A stretch of DNA of 64,000 bases from Haematobia irritans (GCF_050003625.1 NC_134397.1:272608070-272672069); one strand, 5' to 3'; shown: positions 35,375 through 47,296, counted from the stretch's first letter. Made by a program: numbers and translations. Notes: a model not told the origin generated them from the letters alone.

Positions 35375-35622
35375 CCCTCTAATGCCCAATCCCGCCTTTA
35401 GGCGGGCTTCGTAAAATCAGTAAGCTTTTAGTAAAACACACCTTAAGACATAAAAAAAAAATAAAGTAAAATAAATAAAAAAACTTAGTAAAATCTGTTC
35501 AAGAGGCTTTGCAGCATATACAGAATTTTACCGCATAAATTTTTATTGTTTCGTTTTCTTGCTTTTGTGTCTTTAACATTGAATATTTAATCAGCTGGCG
35601 AAAAAATTGGGGCATTAGAGGG
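35375..35622. mobile_element. piggyBac-type miniature element flanked by TTAA
   Basis: A 248-bp element with inverted ends CCCTCTAATGCCCAAT and CCCTCTAATGCCCCAAT (reverse complement), directly bounded by TTAA on both sides (35371-35374, 35623-35626). CCCT-type ends and TTAA duplication are piggyBac hallmarks. Near the left end CCCGCCTTTAGGCGGG forms a strong hairpin. No transposase. Confidence 0.85.
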
Positions 35623-35744
35623 TTAACTACAAAGAAAAAACGCCTTCAATGGAAAGTCCATAAACTTCTGGGCAAGTAAAAAATATTTGTATTAGGGAAA
35701 TACGTCTTCTTTATTACGCATAAATGGCATTCGTAGTTTAAGGA

Positions 35745-36190
35745 TACACCGAAAAAATGTCCATACTTAAACTAACACTAAATTTTACTTTTTTAAAAAA
35801 TAATTATTTGTTTGTATTTCATTTTTTATTTTTTGCGAAATTTTCCATATTTCCACAAGAAAAATTTTCTTTTTTTTAAGTATGTCTCAAAAATTTTATG
35901 AACTAAACGTGGATAAGAACTAAAGCAGAAGAAAATTTTCTTTTCCAATAATAATAACAATGAACTGCAGTACGGTAAAAATGGTCATGTTTTTGCGCCA
36001 ATGATTTTTTTCTTTAGATTTAGTTCATTGTTTCCTCTAGGAGAGAATGTAATTTCGTCAGGTGTAGTTAAAATGTAGACCTGGACATAAAATTTTCCTG
36101 GTTTTAACAACGTTTTGTGGAAATCTCAAAATGTGGAGTATACTCGTATTTAGTAAAATTTTCGCATGATGTAGTTCATTTTTGCTATAA
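35745..36190. mobile_element. MITE-M copy 1
   Basis: Starts TACACCGAAAAAATG. Shared interior: AAGTATGTCTCAAAAATTTT, GCGCCAATGATTTTTTTC, TTTAACAACGTTTTGTGG and TAGTTCATTTTTGCTAT. The right end runs into the TTTTA repeat, so the terminus is lost. Confidence 0.65.
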
Positions 36191-36202
36191 AATAATTTAT
36201 TT

Positions 36203-36284
36203 AATTTATTTTATTTTTTTTTATTTTATTTTATTTTATTTTATTTTATTTTATTTTATTTTATTTTATTTTATTTTATTTGTT
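36203..36284. repeat. (TTTTA)n microsatellite
   Basis: About 15 consecutive TTTTA units, starting where MITE-M copy 1 ends. Confidence 0.92.
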
Positions 36285-37199
36285 TATTCAATTACTTTTA
36301 TTTGTTGTGTGTATGAATTTTTGTCTTTTGGTTTTTTTTTCATATTTCCCAGAAGAATTTCCATGAAAATTTCTTTTTTAGGTTTGAGTTTTATTTTTTC
36401 TACCCCTTTTGAATCAATTCGTGTCACATATGCTGTCCATTGTACTCTCCTTTCATGAGTGTGTAATGAGCATTCATTTAAATCGCCTCATTTATATTTG
36501 AATTTTCTTTTATTCTGCACAAAGCTTGTACAATAAATGAAAATCTGATTTAATACCAAAGATTTTCTGAATGTTAAATTTCGTATGCATTATGTTTCTG
36601 GTCATGGTATTTTCTTCTTGTGATTGTGGTAGTAGTTGGTGTTGTTATTTTCCACTTTGGGTAATGGTAAAGGATGTATGTTACATTCGTTTTTGCGTTC
36701 AATGTCTCCTTGGGTTTTGTTTTTTTGTTGAGTCTTAATTTTTCTCCATGGGATCCATGGTTGGTCGTTACTTTCATTCATAGTAGTTGTTGTTGATGTT
36801 GTCAGCATTTTGTTTTACATCAGCACAGCAAAAAAATAAAAAAAGGAACGCAAATCACATTTTAAGAGACAAACACATATCCATACTCGCATAAAGAAAG
36901 GACTATGAAATGATGCGACAGTGGTTTTTTGGAAAAGCAGGGGAGTATTATAGTCAATCGTCAATTGAAATTGTTGTAGTAATGGACTTATCCAGTAAAA
37001 ACGTGATTCCAAAAAAAAATGGTTTTGATCTGGCAGTGGGATCTTCTCCAAGAAATTTTACATGGACAGTTTTAGGATCCTTTGCAATGCTTTAGAAGTT
37101 GTGCATTGGAAATTCTTTTGAACGAAGAAATTAAAAAAAAAAAAAACTGGAAGAATATTCGCTGTGACCTTCGCTGAACTTCGTTATTTTGTAATAATA
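36285..37199. other. Intron sequence, nothing recognised
   Basis: T- and A-rich DNA with GTTGTTGTTGATGTTG-like short runs near 36785. No element or exon identified. Confidence 0.5.
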
Positions 37200-37560
37200 A
37201 CAGAACGCCTTAGTAAATCAAAATGTCTATTCAAATGTGTCGATATGACCCTTGGTGTCCGTCCATATGTATTTGTTGTTTGCAGATTTCCGCTCGCAAT
37301 TATTAACAGATTTTGATGATTTTTTCGGAACAAGGACGAACGCTATTGAATTGGGAATAAAGTGTATATATACATCACTCCATTTCCCATATTAGGTCAT
37401 AGTACCCTTACTTATTAAGCGATCTTACTCAAAATTGCCACACTGGAATCTTTTACCGCATCAACTAAAACTGCAAGAAAATCATTGAACTCGGTTCAGA
37501 TTTATGGTGATTTCGATTGGGAAAAAATGTGCAACATTCACGAAATTGATTGCAACATAT
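37200..37560 (+). repeat. DTR-I fragment
   Basis: Matches the reverse of DTR-I at 29460-29580: GTGTCCGTCCATATG, ATTTGTTGTTTGCAG and CGCTCGCAATTATTAACAG, then one worn monomer (ACTCGGTTCAGATTTATGG). No terminal hairpin seen. Confidence 0.55.
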
Positions 37561-37665
37561 GAAGGACACTTTCCTAGATTTTGGATCCTGTATCCCTTAC
37601 AATATTATGAATTAACAATAACTTTGGAATGGCACTATCATTTAAGCGAAAATATTCTATAAATG

Positions 37666-38183
37666 CCCAGCAAAAAAAGCGTTGCCAAGAAAGTAATGAA
37701 AATGTTCTTTTTGGATTCGGAAGTGGTGCAAAATTGACGCAGAAGCGATGAATTTAAAATAGCATAGGACGGAAGTCCTCCATTTCAACAGGTGTGATCC
37801 GAATTCAATGTTTTGGATGTAAATTAAAAAATTCTGTGATATTTTGTCAAATAAATAATTTTTATAATTTTTTATCATTTTTAATGGATTCTAACGCTTG
37901 TCTGAAACGTTTGACATTAAATATTTTCAAAAATTCAAAATTTTTTCAATTTGGATTTAACATTTTTTTCGACAAAATTTTAATAATTTGTACCATTTTA
38001 TGAATTCTTAAACTGTTTTTAACCAATTTGAAACAAAAAATAGTTAAAATTACCTATTAAAAATATGAAAAAAGCGTGTTATAAAAAATTGAATGAAAAG
38101 AACTTCCTGTGTAGTTAAAATAAAGAACATCATTGGGAGTACATCTTCTGGAAGTGCTTTTAAAGTTGTGCCTTTGCTGTGTG
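37666..38183. mobile_element. MITE-C copy 3, right end broken by a hAT
   Basis: Left end CCCAGCAAAAAAAGCG, then GAAAATGTTCTTTTTGGATTC and the family interior up to AAAGTTGTGCCTTTGCTG. The inverted right terminus is missing. The hAT at 38184 inserted at this point. Confidence 0.7.
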
Positions 38184-39243
38184 CAGGGCTGTGGAGTCGG
38201 AGCTGGAGTCGGAGTCTTGGAGTCGGAGTCTGAAGATTTTGCTGGAGTCGGAGTCGGAGCCGGAGTCGTAGAAATTTTGCTCGACTCCGACTCCGGCGAA
38301 ACAAAATTGTAAAATCACTTCATATCTTTGTAACTAAAGACATATTTCGACAAATTAGATTCCAATAGGGTTTTAAGTCAAACAACGAAAAACGAAGTAC
38401 TGGATTTCAGGCCATGCATGTCGAGATCGAAATCGGGTCATACCGGACAATTTTGTGATATAGCACCTACATATAAACCCAAATTTTGAGATAGACCTAC
38501 ATAATTACTTGATGGATCTCCTTATACATCCGATGTCCCTGGAAGCCAAAGTGCCATCTTAGCCGGTCTTTTGTTTTCATCAAAGCCACTTGAAATTCTT
38601 TAACTTAAATTAATGGCCTCTAATGTCCATAACTTATAGACCATTTATAAATCGATGTTTCATCATTTTACTTCTATAGAAACACTTGTAACTGTACAGC
38701 TATTGCTGTCATCTGTTGTATGGTAGTGGTTATATGAAATTCCGCCCGTCCTAATTTTTGGCAACTTAAATCAGTTTTATATATCCGACACATTACATAT
38801 TTTTATCATCTAAACTTTCTATCTGATTAGCACGACATTTTGATTTTTGTGTATCGTTTTGTTAGTGTTTCTATTTTATATAGATTTATTTTTTTATAAA
38901 ATGCCTATATAGGCCAATGCCAGGGTTTTATTTTTTAAGCTTCTGGAAGCCTAATTATTTGTTTAAATTTTGTGTTTTTATAAATTAATATTCTGGATTA
39001 GATTTAAATTAATTTAAAATTAGAGTTCTTTTGGACATATAAACACATATGGCAAAATAGAGTACTTATATCGGTCTATTTTTGGAACACTACACCTTAA
39101 AATTACAATTGGAATACTGTTAAAATGAGATTTAGATACACCACCTGGAGTCGACTCCGGAGTCGGAGTCGAGGCCAATAAGAAATGCTGGAGTCGAAGT
39201 CGGAGCCGGAGTCGAGCAAAATTGACTCGACTCCACAGCCCTG
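38184..39243. mobile_element. Non-autonomous hAT with GAGTCGG-rich ends, 8-bp TSD
   Basis: A 1060-bp element with ends CAGGGCTGTGGAGTCGGAG and (reverse complement) CAGGGCTGTGGAGTCGAG, flanked by a perfect GCTGTGTG duplication (38176-38183, 39244-39251). Both subterminal regions are arrays of GGAGTCGGAGTC-like hexamers in inverted orientation. The middle is AT-rich and has no transposase. Confidence 0.92.
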
Positions 39244-39384
39244 GCTGTGTGAGCCAATATTTTCCTTGAGAATTCAATTCAATATCTGAAGTATATAATA
39301 TAGAATTCTCATTCAGTGAAATTGGTTTTAAGCATATTTTAGAAACAATAAGTGGTCCATAGTCTTAAATAAATAAATAAAATA

Positions 39385-40614
39385 ACAGGTTGGCTGATAA
39401 GTCCCCGGTCTAACAAAGAAAAACACATTTTTTTTGTCAAAATTCGTTTTTATTATTCAACATAGCTCCCTTCAAGAGCGATACAACGATTATAACGACC
39501 TTCCAATTTTGTGATACCATTCTGGTAGTACTCCTTCGGTTTTGCCTCAAAATAGGCCTCAGTTTCGGCGATCACCTCTTCATTGGAGCCAAATTTTTTC
39601 CCTACGAGCATCCTTTTGAGGTCTGAGAACAAGAAAAAGACGCTGGGGGCCAGATCTGGAGAATACGGTGGGTGGGGAAGCATTTCGAAGCCCAATTCAT
39701 GAATTTTTGCCATCGTTCTCAATGACTTGTGGCACGGTGCGTTGTCTTGGTGGAACAATACTTTTTTCTTCTTCATATGGGGCCGTTTTGCCGCGATTTC
39801 GACCTTCAAACGCTCAAATAACGCCATATAATAGTCTCTGTTGATGGTTTTTCCCTTCTCAAGATAATTGATGCTCATCCCAAAAAAACAGAGGTCATTA
39901 CTTTGCCAGCGGACTTTTGAGTCTTTCCACGCTTCGGAGACGGTTCACCGGTCGCTGTCCACTCAGCCGACTGTCGATTGGACTCAGGAGTGTAGTGATG
40001 GAGCCATGTTTCATCCATTGTCACATACCGACGGAATAACTCGGGTGTATTACGATTTAACTCAGAATAATCAACACCTTGTTGTTTTTGGTCAAATGTG
40101 AGCTCGCGCGACACCCATTTTGTACAGAGCTTCCGCATATCCAAATATTGATGAATTATGTGACCAATACGTTCCTTTGATATCTTTAAGGCCTCTGCTA
40201 TCTCGATCAACTTCAGTTTACGGTCATTCAAAATCATTTTGTGGATTTTTTTGATGTTTTCGTCGGTAACCACCTCTTTCGGGCGTCCTTTGTGTTCACC
40301 GTCCTCCGTGCTCATTTCACCACGCTTGAATTTTGCATACCAATCAATTATTGTTGATTTCCCTGGGGCAGGGTCCGGAAACTCATTATCAAGCCAAGTT
40401 TTTGCTTCCACCGTATTTTTTCCCTTCAGAAAACAGTATTTTATCAAAACACGAAATTCCATTTTTTCCATTTTTTCCACAATAACAAAAGTTGCTTCAC
40501 AAAAGACGCTCTATCTCACAAACATTTGAAGGTTGGTACTATATAAAAATAATATGCATTTAATACAAGCGACGCCATCTATGTGTCAGACCGGGGACTT
40601 ATCAGCCAACCTGT
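39385..40614 (-). mobile_element. Himar1-like mariner, complete with TIRs and TA duplication
   Basis: A 1230-bp element. Both ends begin ACAGGTTGGCTGATAAGTCC and are identical for the first 27 bases. TA flanks it at 39383-39384 and 40615-40616. These are the ends of the irritans-group mariner first found in the horn fly (Himar1, about 1.29 kb). The low divergence of the TIRs suggests a fairly recent insertion. The gene inside is broken. Confidence 0.95.
39453..40480 (-). pseudogene. Inactive Himar1-like mariner transposase
   Basis: The first part (201 codons from 40480, MEKMEKMEFRVLIKYCFLKG) contains the two N-terminal helix-turn-helix regions and the first catalytic Asp in VTMDETWLHHY (residue 156). 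The frame then breaks at SVFLG by an extra T in a T run plus a short deletion. The second part (from 39878, NYLEKGKTINRDYYMALFE) has the second Asp in FHQDNAPCH. The third Asp of the expected APSDFFLF is Val (APSVFFLF), which alone would abolish DDD catalysis. A few residues are also missing before LNRNTPEL. The C-terminus YNRCIALEGSYVE is intact. Confidence 0.95.
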
Positions 40615-40732
40615 TACTGAAAGAAAAATTAGTGTAACACCAAGACAACATATTTTTTCTAAACGAAAACGCCCTAAGATATAGCTTCTGTAGAACAAGA
40701 GATCTTGTATGTATCCGGATTGGGAAACACTA

Positions 40733-41258
40733 CCCAGCAAAAAAATTTGGAAGTTCTTCTAAAGGCACAACTTTAAATGCACTTCCAAAAATGTCCTCCC
40801 AAAGATGTTCTTTATTTTAACTGCACAGGAAATTCATTTGAGTCAATTGTGTTATAACTCGCTTTTTTCATATAATTAGTGGGAAATTTAAAATTTTATT
40901 GTTTCAAATAGGTTAAAAACAGATTAAGAATTAAAAAAAATAGTGTAAATTATTTTAATTTTGCCGAACAAAGTGCTAAATCCCTTTTAGAAAACTTGCG
41001 AATTTTTGATGCTAAACGTTCCAGACCAGTGTAAATTTTTAAAATGATTTATTCGTCAAAATATCACGAAATTTCTTAATTCACATCCAAAACACTGGAT
41101 TCGCATCATAGTGATGCACATTCAGTGTAACGGTTGTTGAAATGATCCGTCCAATGACAAGCCCATCTTAAATTCATTGCTTCTGCGTCAATTTTGGTCC
41201 ACTTCCGGATCCAAAAAACATTTTCACTACTTTTTTGGTGACTCTTGTTTTTGCTGGG
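40733..41258. mobile_element. MITE-C copy 4, intact, TA-flanked
   Basis: Ends CCCAGCAAAAAAATTTGG and (reverse complement) CCCAGCAAAAACAAGAG, with TA immediately outside (40731-40732, 41259-41260). 526 bp, AT-rich centre, no coding capacity. The subterminal halves are partly inverted (GGCACAACTTTAAATGC; CACTTCCGGATCCAAAAAA). Confidence 0.85.
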
Positions 41259-41263
41259 TATTG

Positions 41264-42390
41264 CTGCAATTTGCTAACTGACAGCTCTTTCGCAACGCTT
41301 ACCTTTTTGGTAACTATACGTACTCAGAACGATTTGACATACAACTTAAAATATTCACCTCGTCCAAAACGATGGTATTAAACCGTGAATATTTTCGTGT
41401 GATTAGTTTTTTCAAACATTCGACGTGGACTTACACAACAAGTGTGCATCGATGGGCTTAATTAAATTTTTGGTTGTTAAGCTCTTTCGATGACCAGTGT
41501 TTATCGATGCTATGGTGAATTGAACCGAGGTCATAGTTCACTGCAAGACGAATTTCGTGAAGGTTGTCCAAAATCAGTTGTTGTTACGAAAACCATTGAT
41601 GCTGTTAGCCAACTTATATTGCAAGATCGTAATTTTACCTACAATGAGATTGAGACAACCTGAGGCATAAGTGGGACCAGCATGCATTCAATGCGGCATG
41701 AACATTTGGCCGTCAAAAATATTTTTGGAGTTGGGTCCCATATAAGCTGTCAATCGTTCAAAAGACGTTCGTATCAATTGGTCGAAAATGCTCCGGAAAT
41801 ACGATCGCGGTGCTTCGGAACACGTCTCTGACATTACCACGCATATGACCTCGAAAATATACAGGAGTCGAGTGTATGGGTGTTTCAAAATGAGCCAAAT
41901 CCAACAAAAGTTGTTCGCGCACCAAGCATTTTTCAAGCAAATGATAGCCAGTCCCTTTTTTTTTTGGAAAAACTGGAGATGTCGCAATCGTACTACTAGA
42001 AAAACGTAGATAATTCAATTCTGAGTGGTACACAACCTTTTGTGTGTCAGTTGCCTTCCGATAAATGACGAAAACTAACCGCCGAAGATAGATCACTCTT
42101 CCCCGCAACAAAGCCACTGTATTTTTGAGCACTCAAAACATCGATTTGATTGGTCACCCGACCTCTATTACTGACTTAGCACCAAATGACTTCTTTTTAT
42201 ATCCGTACGTAAAAAATAAAATAGAGATACCTCAATAAGAGTGGCGAAAGAACTAAGATCTTAGACGGAATAATAGATCGTAATGGGGAAATTTTTCAAA
42301 CACAATAAACTAATTTTCGATGATTAATATTTTATTTTTGTTCTCTAATTCCGAAATATAAAAGGTAACCCTCCTCCAGACTTTCTACGT
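41264..42390 (+). pseudogene. Dead mariner transposase relic (MAR-P2)
   Basis: Sister of the relic at 10325. Recognisable pieces in shifting frames: ILQDRNFTYNEIETT, then LRKYDRGASEHVSDI, ESSV-VFQNEPNPTKVVRAPS (about 41870-41930), GKTGDVAIVLLEKR-like text, NSEWYTT, the GHPTSITDLAPNDFFLYPYVKNK block (about 42160-42215, which keeps LAPND), and a C-terminal scrap. Many stops and several deletions. TIRs not found. Confidence 0.75.
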
Positions 42391-42419
42391 TACTTACTTA
42401 TTGTATCTAACATGAACTG

Positions 42420-42495
42420 ACAGACGCCATCAATGGCGTAGAGTACATTAGATTCAACCTAGCCGAATTTTCGGCCAAATATATTTGTATGTGAA
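42420..42495 (+). repeat. Isolated DTR-type tail
   Basis: AATGGCGTAGAGTACATTAG, TTCAACCTAGCCGAA and TCGGCCAAATATATTTGT correspond to the DTR-A terminal region with substitutions. No array precedes it. Confidence 0.55.
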
Positions 42496-43314
42496 TTTGA
42501 TAAACCCACTGTTCTACGATTTTGGCATTCATTTTGTAGAGATTGTTTTTTTTTTACTTCGTTTACCATTAACTCAAAAGAAGACATACTCATGTATAAA
42601 CATTCCGATATACCTTCTACTTGGTTAACCTGGCGATTTCCCAGGAAACCACTTTAACAGTTATTCGCATACACGCACTCCAGCTTAAGCAAGAGATCTG
42701 CATGCCATGAATGAATCTGAAATTGAGTTCTTTCTTAACGTCTTTCAATACATTTTTGGTTTGCTCATTCGTTGGTTCGTTTGTTGCCGCCAGCTTCAAT
42801 GGTAGGTCCCATTATGGTCCTGGACCATCCCCATCAACAACGATACCGCCTACACCGTCTGCATTGTGTTCTCATTTTCACATTTTCCACGGACGGCCAT
42901 TAAAAGTTGTGCAGAACAACTGTCGTTGTTTTCGTTTCGTTTTTGCTATAGATCTTGGTATGGTCCACTTGGGGAGCTTAACACTTTTCGGGGTATGCAT
43001 TGCATTTTGGGTGGTTGCCAATGCAACTTGGAATATGGGTCTTTTAGTTTTGTGTATCATTTCAGAGTTTTATTTCTTTGCGTTTCATTGAAGTTTATTT
43101 TTTTTCTGGGATTATTTAATAATGCTCGTTGCGCCTTTCTCATTCTTCTATTTGGGAATGGATGTGAATGTTGGTGAATGCTATGTAAGTGTTTGTCATC
43201 CTTTCGATGTTTCAAGAAAATGTCGAATAAATCACTATCTTCTTATCCAGGACTTTATTATGCATTATTGTAGAACACTTCTACACAGATTTCGCCAGGT
43301 GATATGATTAATAA
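42496..43314. other. Intron sequence, nothing recognised
   Basis: Less AT-rich than its surroundings. It has an open frame of about 126 codons at 42711-43091 with a hydrophobic N-terminus, but no family resemblance or splice signals. Confidence 0.45.
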
Positions 43315-44397
43315 AGATATGCCGAAAATGAGGAGTATAAGTCCATGTTTTGGTCCATATAGACGGAGCTTATAGAAACCGTAGTCTTTTATCCAATTTA
43401 CCTGAATTTGGAAATCTAGAGGTATTGTAGGACCACAAATACGTGTGTCAAAAATGGAGTGTATTGGTGCATGTTTTTGTATATCCCCCATATAGACCTC
43501 CCGGCTTACAGAAACCGTAATTTTTATCCAATTTGCCTGAAATTGGAAATCTATGATTATTTTAGGAGCATAAAGAGGTGCTCCGAAAATGGTGAGCATC
43601 TGTCAATGTTTTAGTATAGCCCCCATATTGACTGATATCCCGATTTTAATTTTTGGGCTCGTAGTTGTTGTTTAATTTGCCTGAAATTGAAAATCTGGTG
43701 GTGTGTAAGAAATTATTTTATTGTTTGGGGTTCTAGAAACCGTGGTTCTTACCCAATTTGCTTGAAATTTTAAATATAAAATTATTTTAGGACCATTAAG
43801 ATGTGCTCTGAAATGGTGAGTATTGGTCCATATTTTAGTATAGGCCCCATAAGACCGATCTCCCGATTTAACCCCTTGGGTTTCTGGGAACCCTAGTTTT
43901 TATCTGATTTGCCTGAAATTGTAAATATACTGGCATTTTAGTCTCACAAAAACGTGTATCGGTTTTTAATTTTATTGGTCCTTATGGTAAGGCCTCCATA
44001 TCGACCGATTTCCCTTCTTGAAAATTGCTTGAAATTGAATGTAAAATTTCCAGATTTTACTTCTCGTAATTATTTAAATAATGGGGGTGAAAATCTACAG
44101 ATTTTAGATTTCAAAACAAGGCGTTATTTCATCATTTTCTTGCACACTTACAAGATATGTTAATGATGTATATAAGCGTAGTAAGGCCTCTGGGGGGAGG
44201 GCTTGGCCCCCTCCAGAAAAAACTATACTACCCATACTATATACGATTCTTCTATATACGATTTTCCATTATATATTGTTACTGTAATATAGATAGGGGG
44301 CTATAGCCCCCCTGGTTAATAATGTCTAGATAATATTTGATTAGTGGTGGTGGGTATTTAAGATTCGGCCCAGCCGAACTTATTACTATATAGGTTG
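43315..44397 (+). mobile_element. DTR-G3 with a GC-rich hairpin patch
   Basis: Four to five worn DTR-G monomers (CCGATCTCCCGATTTAACCCC, AATTTGCCTGAAATTG) followed by the long tail and GGTGGTGGGTATTTAAGATTCGG, CCGAACTTATTACTATATAGG. The head is missing. Within the tail, 44164-44335 does not match the other copies. Confidence 0.7.
44164..44335. other. Foreign GC-rich hairpin segment inside DTR-G3
   Basis: Replaces about 160 bp of normal DTR-G tail. It contains GGGGGGAGGGCTTGGCCCCC and GGGGGCTATAGCCCCCC, separated by short direct repeats (ATATACGATT twice). The GC content is far above the neighbours. Origin unknown. Confidence 0.5.
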
Positions 44398-44399
44398 TT

Positions 44400-44733
44400 T
44401 TCAAATTTTATTTTCAATAGAAAATTTTGTCAAGATTTTATTTGAATAGAAAATTTTCTTAAAATATTATTTGCAATAGACATTTTTTTCAAAATTTTAT
44501 TTTCAATAGAAATTTTTTTTCCAAAATTTTATTTTCTATAGAAAATGAATTTTTTTCCAAAATTTTATTTTTTATAGAAAATTTTGACAAAATTGTATTT
44601 CTATACAAAATGTGATCTAAATTTTATTTCTATAGAAAATTTTGTCAAAATTGTATTTTTATAAAAAATTTTGTCAATTTTTCATCTATAGAAATTTTAT
44701 CAAATTTTATTTCTATAAAATATTTTACATTTT
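44400..44733. repeat. 29-bp minisatellite (reverse orientation)
   Basis: Worn units of ATTTCTATAGAAAATTTTGTC, the reverse complement of the array at 48340. DTR-A4 is inserted at its end; minisatellite-like TATTTCTATAAAATATTTT recurs on both sides of it. Confidence 0.75.
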
Positions 44734-45693
44734 TATATCCTCCACCATAGGATGGGGGGTATATTAACTTTGTCATTCCGTTTGTAACATATCGAAATAT
44801 TGATCTAAGACCCCATAAAGTATATATATTCTGGATCGTGGTGAAATTCTGAGTCGATCTGAACATGTCCGTCCGTCCGTCTGTTGAAATTACGCTAACA
44901 TCCGAACGAAACAAGCTATCGACTTGATACTTGGCACAAGTAGTTGTTATTGATGTGTGGTATTGCAAATGGGCCATATCGGTCCACTTTTACGTATAGC
45001 CCCCATATAAACGGGTCCGATCCGGCTGAAATTTGGTACATGATGTTAGTATATGGTCTCGAATGACTGTGCAAAAATTGGTCGATATCGGCCAATAATT
45101 TTATATAGCCCCCATATAAACCAATCACCAGATTTGACCTCCGGAGCCTCTTGGAAGACCAAAATTCATCTGATTCAGTTGAAATATATATGGCCTAAAC
45201 ACCCATGCAAAAATTGGTCGATATTGGTCCATAATTATATATAGGCCCCATATAAACCGATCCCCAGATTTGACCTCCTGAGTACCTTGGAAGAGCAAAA
45301 TTCTTCCCATTCGGTTGATGTTAGTATATGGTATCCAACAACCATGCAGGAATTGGTTCTTATCAGTCCATAATTATATATAGCTCCCGTATAAACCGAT
45401 CGCCAGATTTGACCTCCGGTGCCTTTTGGAGAAGAAAAATTCATTCGATCTGGTTGAAATTTTGTACGTGGTGGTAGTATATTATATTTAACAACCATGC
45501 CAAAAGTGGTCCATATTAGTCCATAATCATTTATAGCCCCCATATAAACCGATCCCGAACCTCATGGAGGAGCAAATTTTATTCGAGTGAGTTGAAATTT
45601 GTGGATGACAGTCTTTCGTAGAAGTTTCTACGCAATCCATGGTGGAGGGTACATAAGATTCGGCCTGGCCGAACTTACGGTCGTCTATACTTG
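44734..45693 (+). mobile_element. DTR-A4, complete head and tail
   Basis: Head TATATCCTCCACCATAGGATG, TA-rich run, GAGTCGATCTGAACATG and GTCCGTCCGTCTG; about four shortened monomers; tail GGTGGAGGGTACATAAG, TTCGGCCTGGCCGAA and CGTCTATACTTGTT. 960 bp, no transposase. Confidence 0.8.
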
Positions 45694-46608
45694 TTATTTC
45701 TATAAAATATTTTGTTATGATGTACCTCTTACTGGAGAGGCATATTTTGCAAAATCTACCATTTTTTATAGAATTCTACCAACTGCGGTTTACGCAAGAC
45801 AAGTCAATGATATTATTGAGATATGTTCTTTTTAAATAAAATATTCTTCAATATGGAATAAAAGCAAATTGAAAAAATTTAATTAAAGACATTTATATTT
45901 AATTTAAACAAAAATAAATTAACAGTTGTTCCAGAAACATCTAATATTTGTCAATAGGTACACACCGAGGCTTATAATTTTATAGTAGCATCGCTCCGGT
46001 GTACTGGACTTAGAAACCAAAATCATTGATTAGTATTGAAAGACTAGCAATTAGAATTAGAAACAGTAGGGTTAAAATATAATATATCATATATTAAGAC
46101 ACGGAATTTGTATAGACGTTGGTGATTTTTGTTAAATGTATGCATTCAATCCCCGCGGAGAACTATACATTTTTCCTTGGTTTGATCAAAGCAATAGAAA
46201 TTTAAAGTGATGGTAATGAAGATATCCGTGCAGCGCAAGTATAATCCAATTGGTCCCTCTCGTAGTCAAATACACTCAACATCTCGAAAGTTTCGTTGTC
46301 ACAATTTCTCTACTTCAACTCTAAGCACTTAAAACTTTGTCATAGTTTTACCTTAAATTGAGGTGGCAATGTGGCACAATTCTCGCTCGAATGGATGGAT
46401 GGATGGATGGATGTTTGGTTGGATGAATAGCTGATTGCCATTCATTATGTTGCATATCAAAGAGCTGTGCGATTGTTGTATTGACAAAAGGCACTGAGAG
46501 AAATGGCGAGTGGAAAAAGAGTAAATAACTAAACTTTTGTGTTTAGTTAGAAAAACGTAGAAAGGGTAATAATACTTAAAACGAAACTACCAAATCTACG
46601 GTAAAAAC
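45694..46608. other. Intron sequence with an (ATGG)n run
   Basis: AT-rich unique-looking DNA. A tetranucleotide run GATGGATGGATGGATGG lies at about 46391-46412. No genes seen. Confidence 0.5.
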
Positions 46609-47296
46609 AAGTATATACAGCAGTAAGTTCGGCCGGGCCGAATCTTAAATACCCACCACCATGAACCAAATATTAGGATTTCCTTTGAAATTTCAGGAGG
46701 GCTTGAGGACTTGAGGACACTTCCCGAAGATACATTTAAAGATTTCACCTATGAGGACTATATCAGATTCTGGATTTATAAGAACCATTTTTGTTTGAGT
46801 TTTAGAGGAATCATTAACATCTCTTGTAAGTGTGCAAGAAAATTATAAAATAACGTCTTGATTTGAAATTTTAAATCTGTAGATTTTCACCCGAAAAATA
46901 AAATCTGGAAATTTTACATTGAGTTTCAAGCAATTTTCATGATCAGTGCGCCTTCTATACTCACAAGAAGTGAAATTGGTCTATATGGAGGCATTACCAA
47001 ATGGACCGATAAAAACTTAATCCGATACACGTTTTTGTGAGCCTTAAATACGAGAATATTTACAATTTCTGGCAAATCGGATAAAAACTACGGTTTCTAG
47101 AAACCTAAGGAGTTAAATCGGGAAATCGTTCTTATGGGGGCTATACTAAAATACCGACCGATACTAACCGTTTTCGGCACACCTCTTTATGGCCCAAAAA
47201 TACCTCTAGATTTCCAATTTCAGGCAAATTGGATAACAACTACGGTTTCTATAAGCCCAAGAAGTAAAATCGGGAGGTCAGTTTATATGGGGGTCA
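46609..47296 (-). mobile_element. DTR-G2, truncated by a MITE-F copy
   Basis: Same order as DTR-G1 from its tail (AAGTATATACAGCAGTAAG, TTCGGCCGGGCCGAATC, CCACCACCATGAACC) through the long unique part to two monomers. It stops at GGGGTCAGTTTATAT, where MITE-F begins. The head is missing. Confidence 0.75.

Noticed and set aside
36117..36458. 113-codon frame rich in Phe, Ile, Leu and Tyr
   Set aside because: It is the translation of the (TTTTA)n microsatellite and flanking T-rich DNA.
42711..43091. 126-codon open frame with a hydrophobic start
   Set aside because: No recognisable family, splice signals or codon pattern. A second overlapping frame of similar length exists, as expected by chance in this less AT-rich patch.
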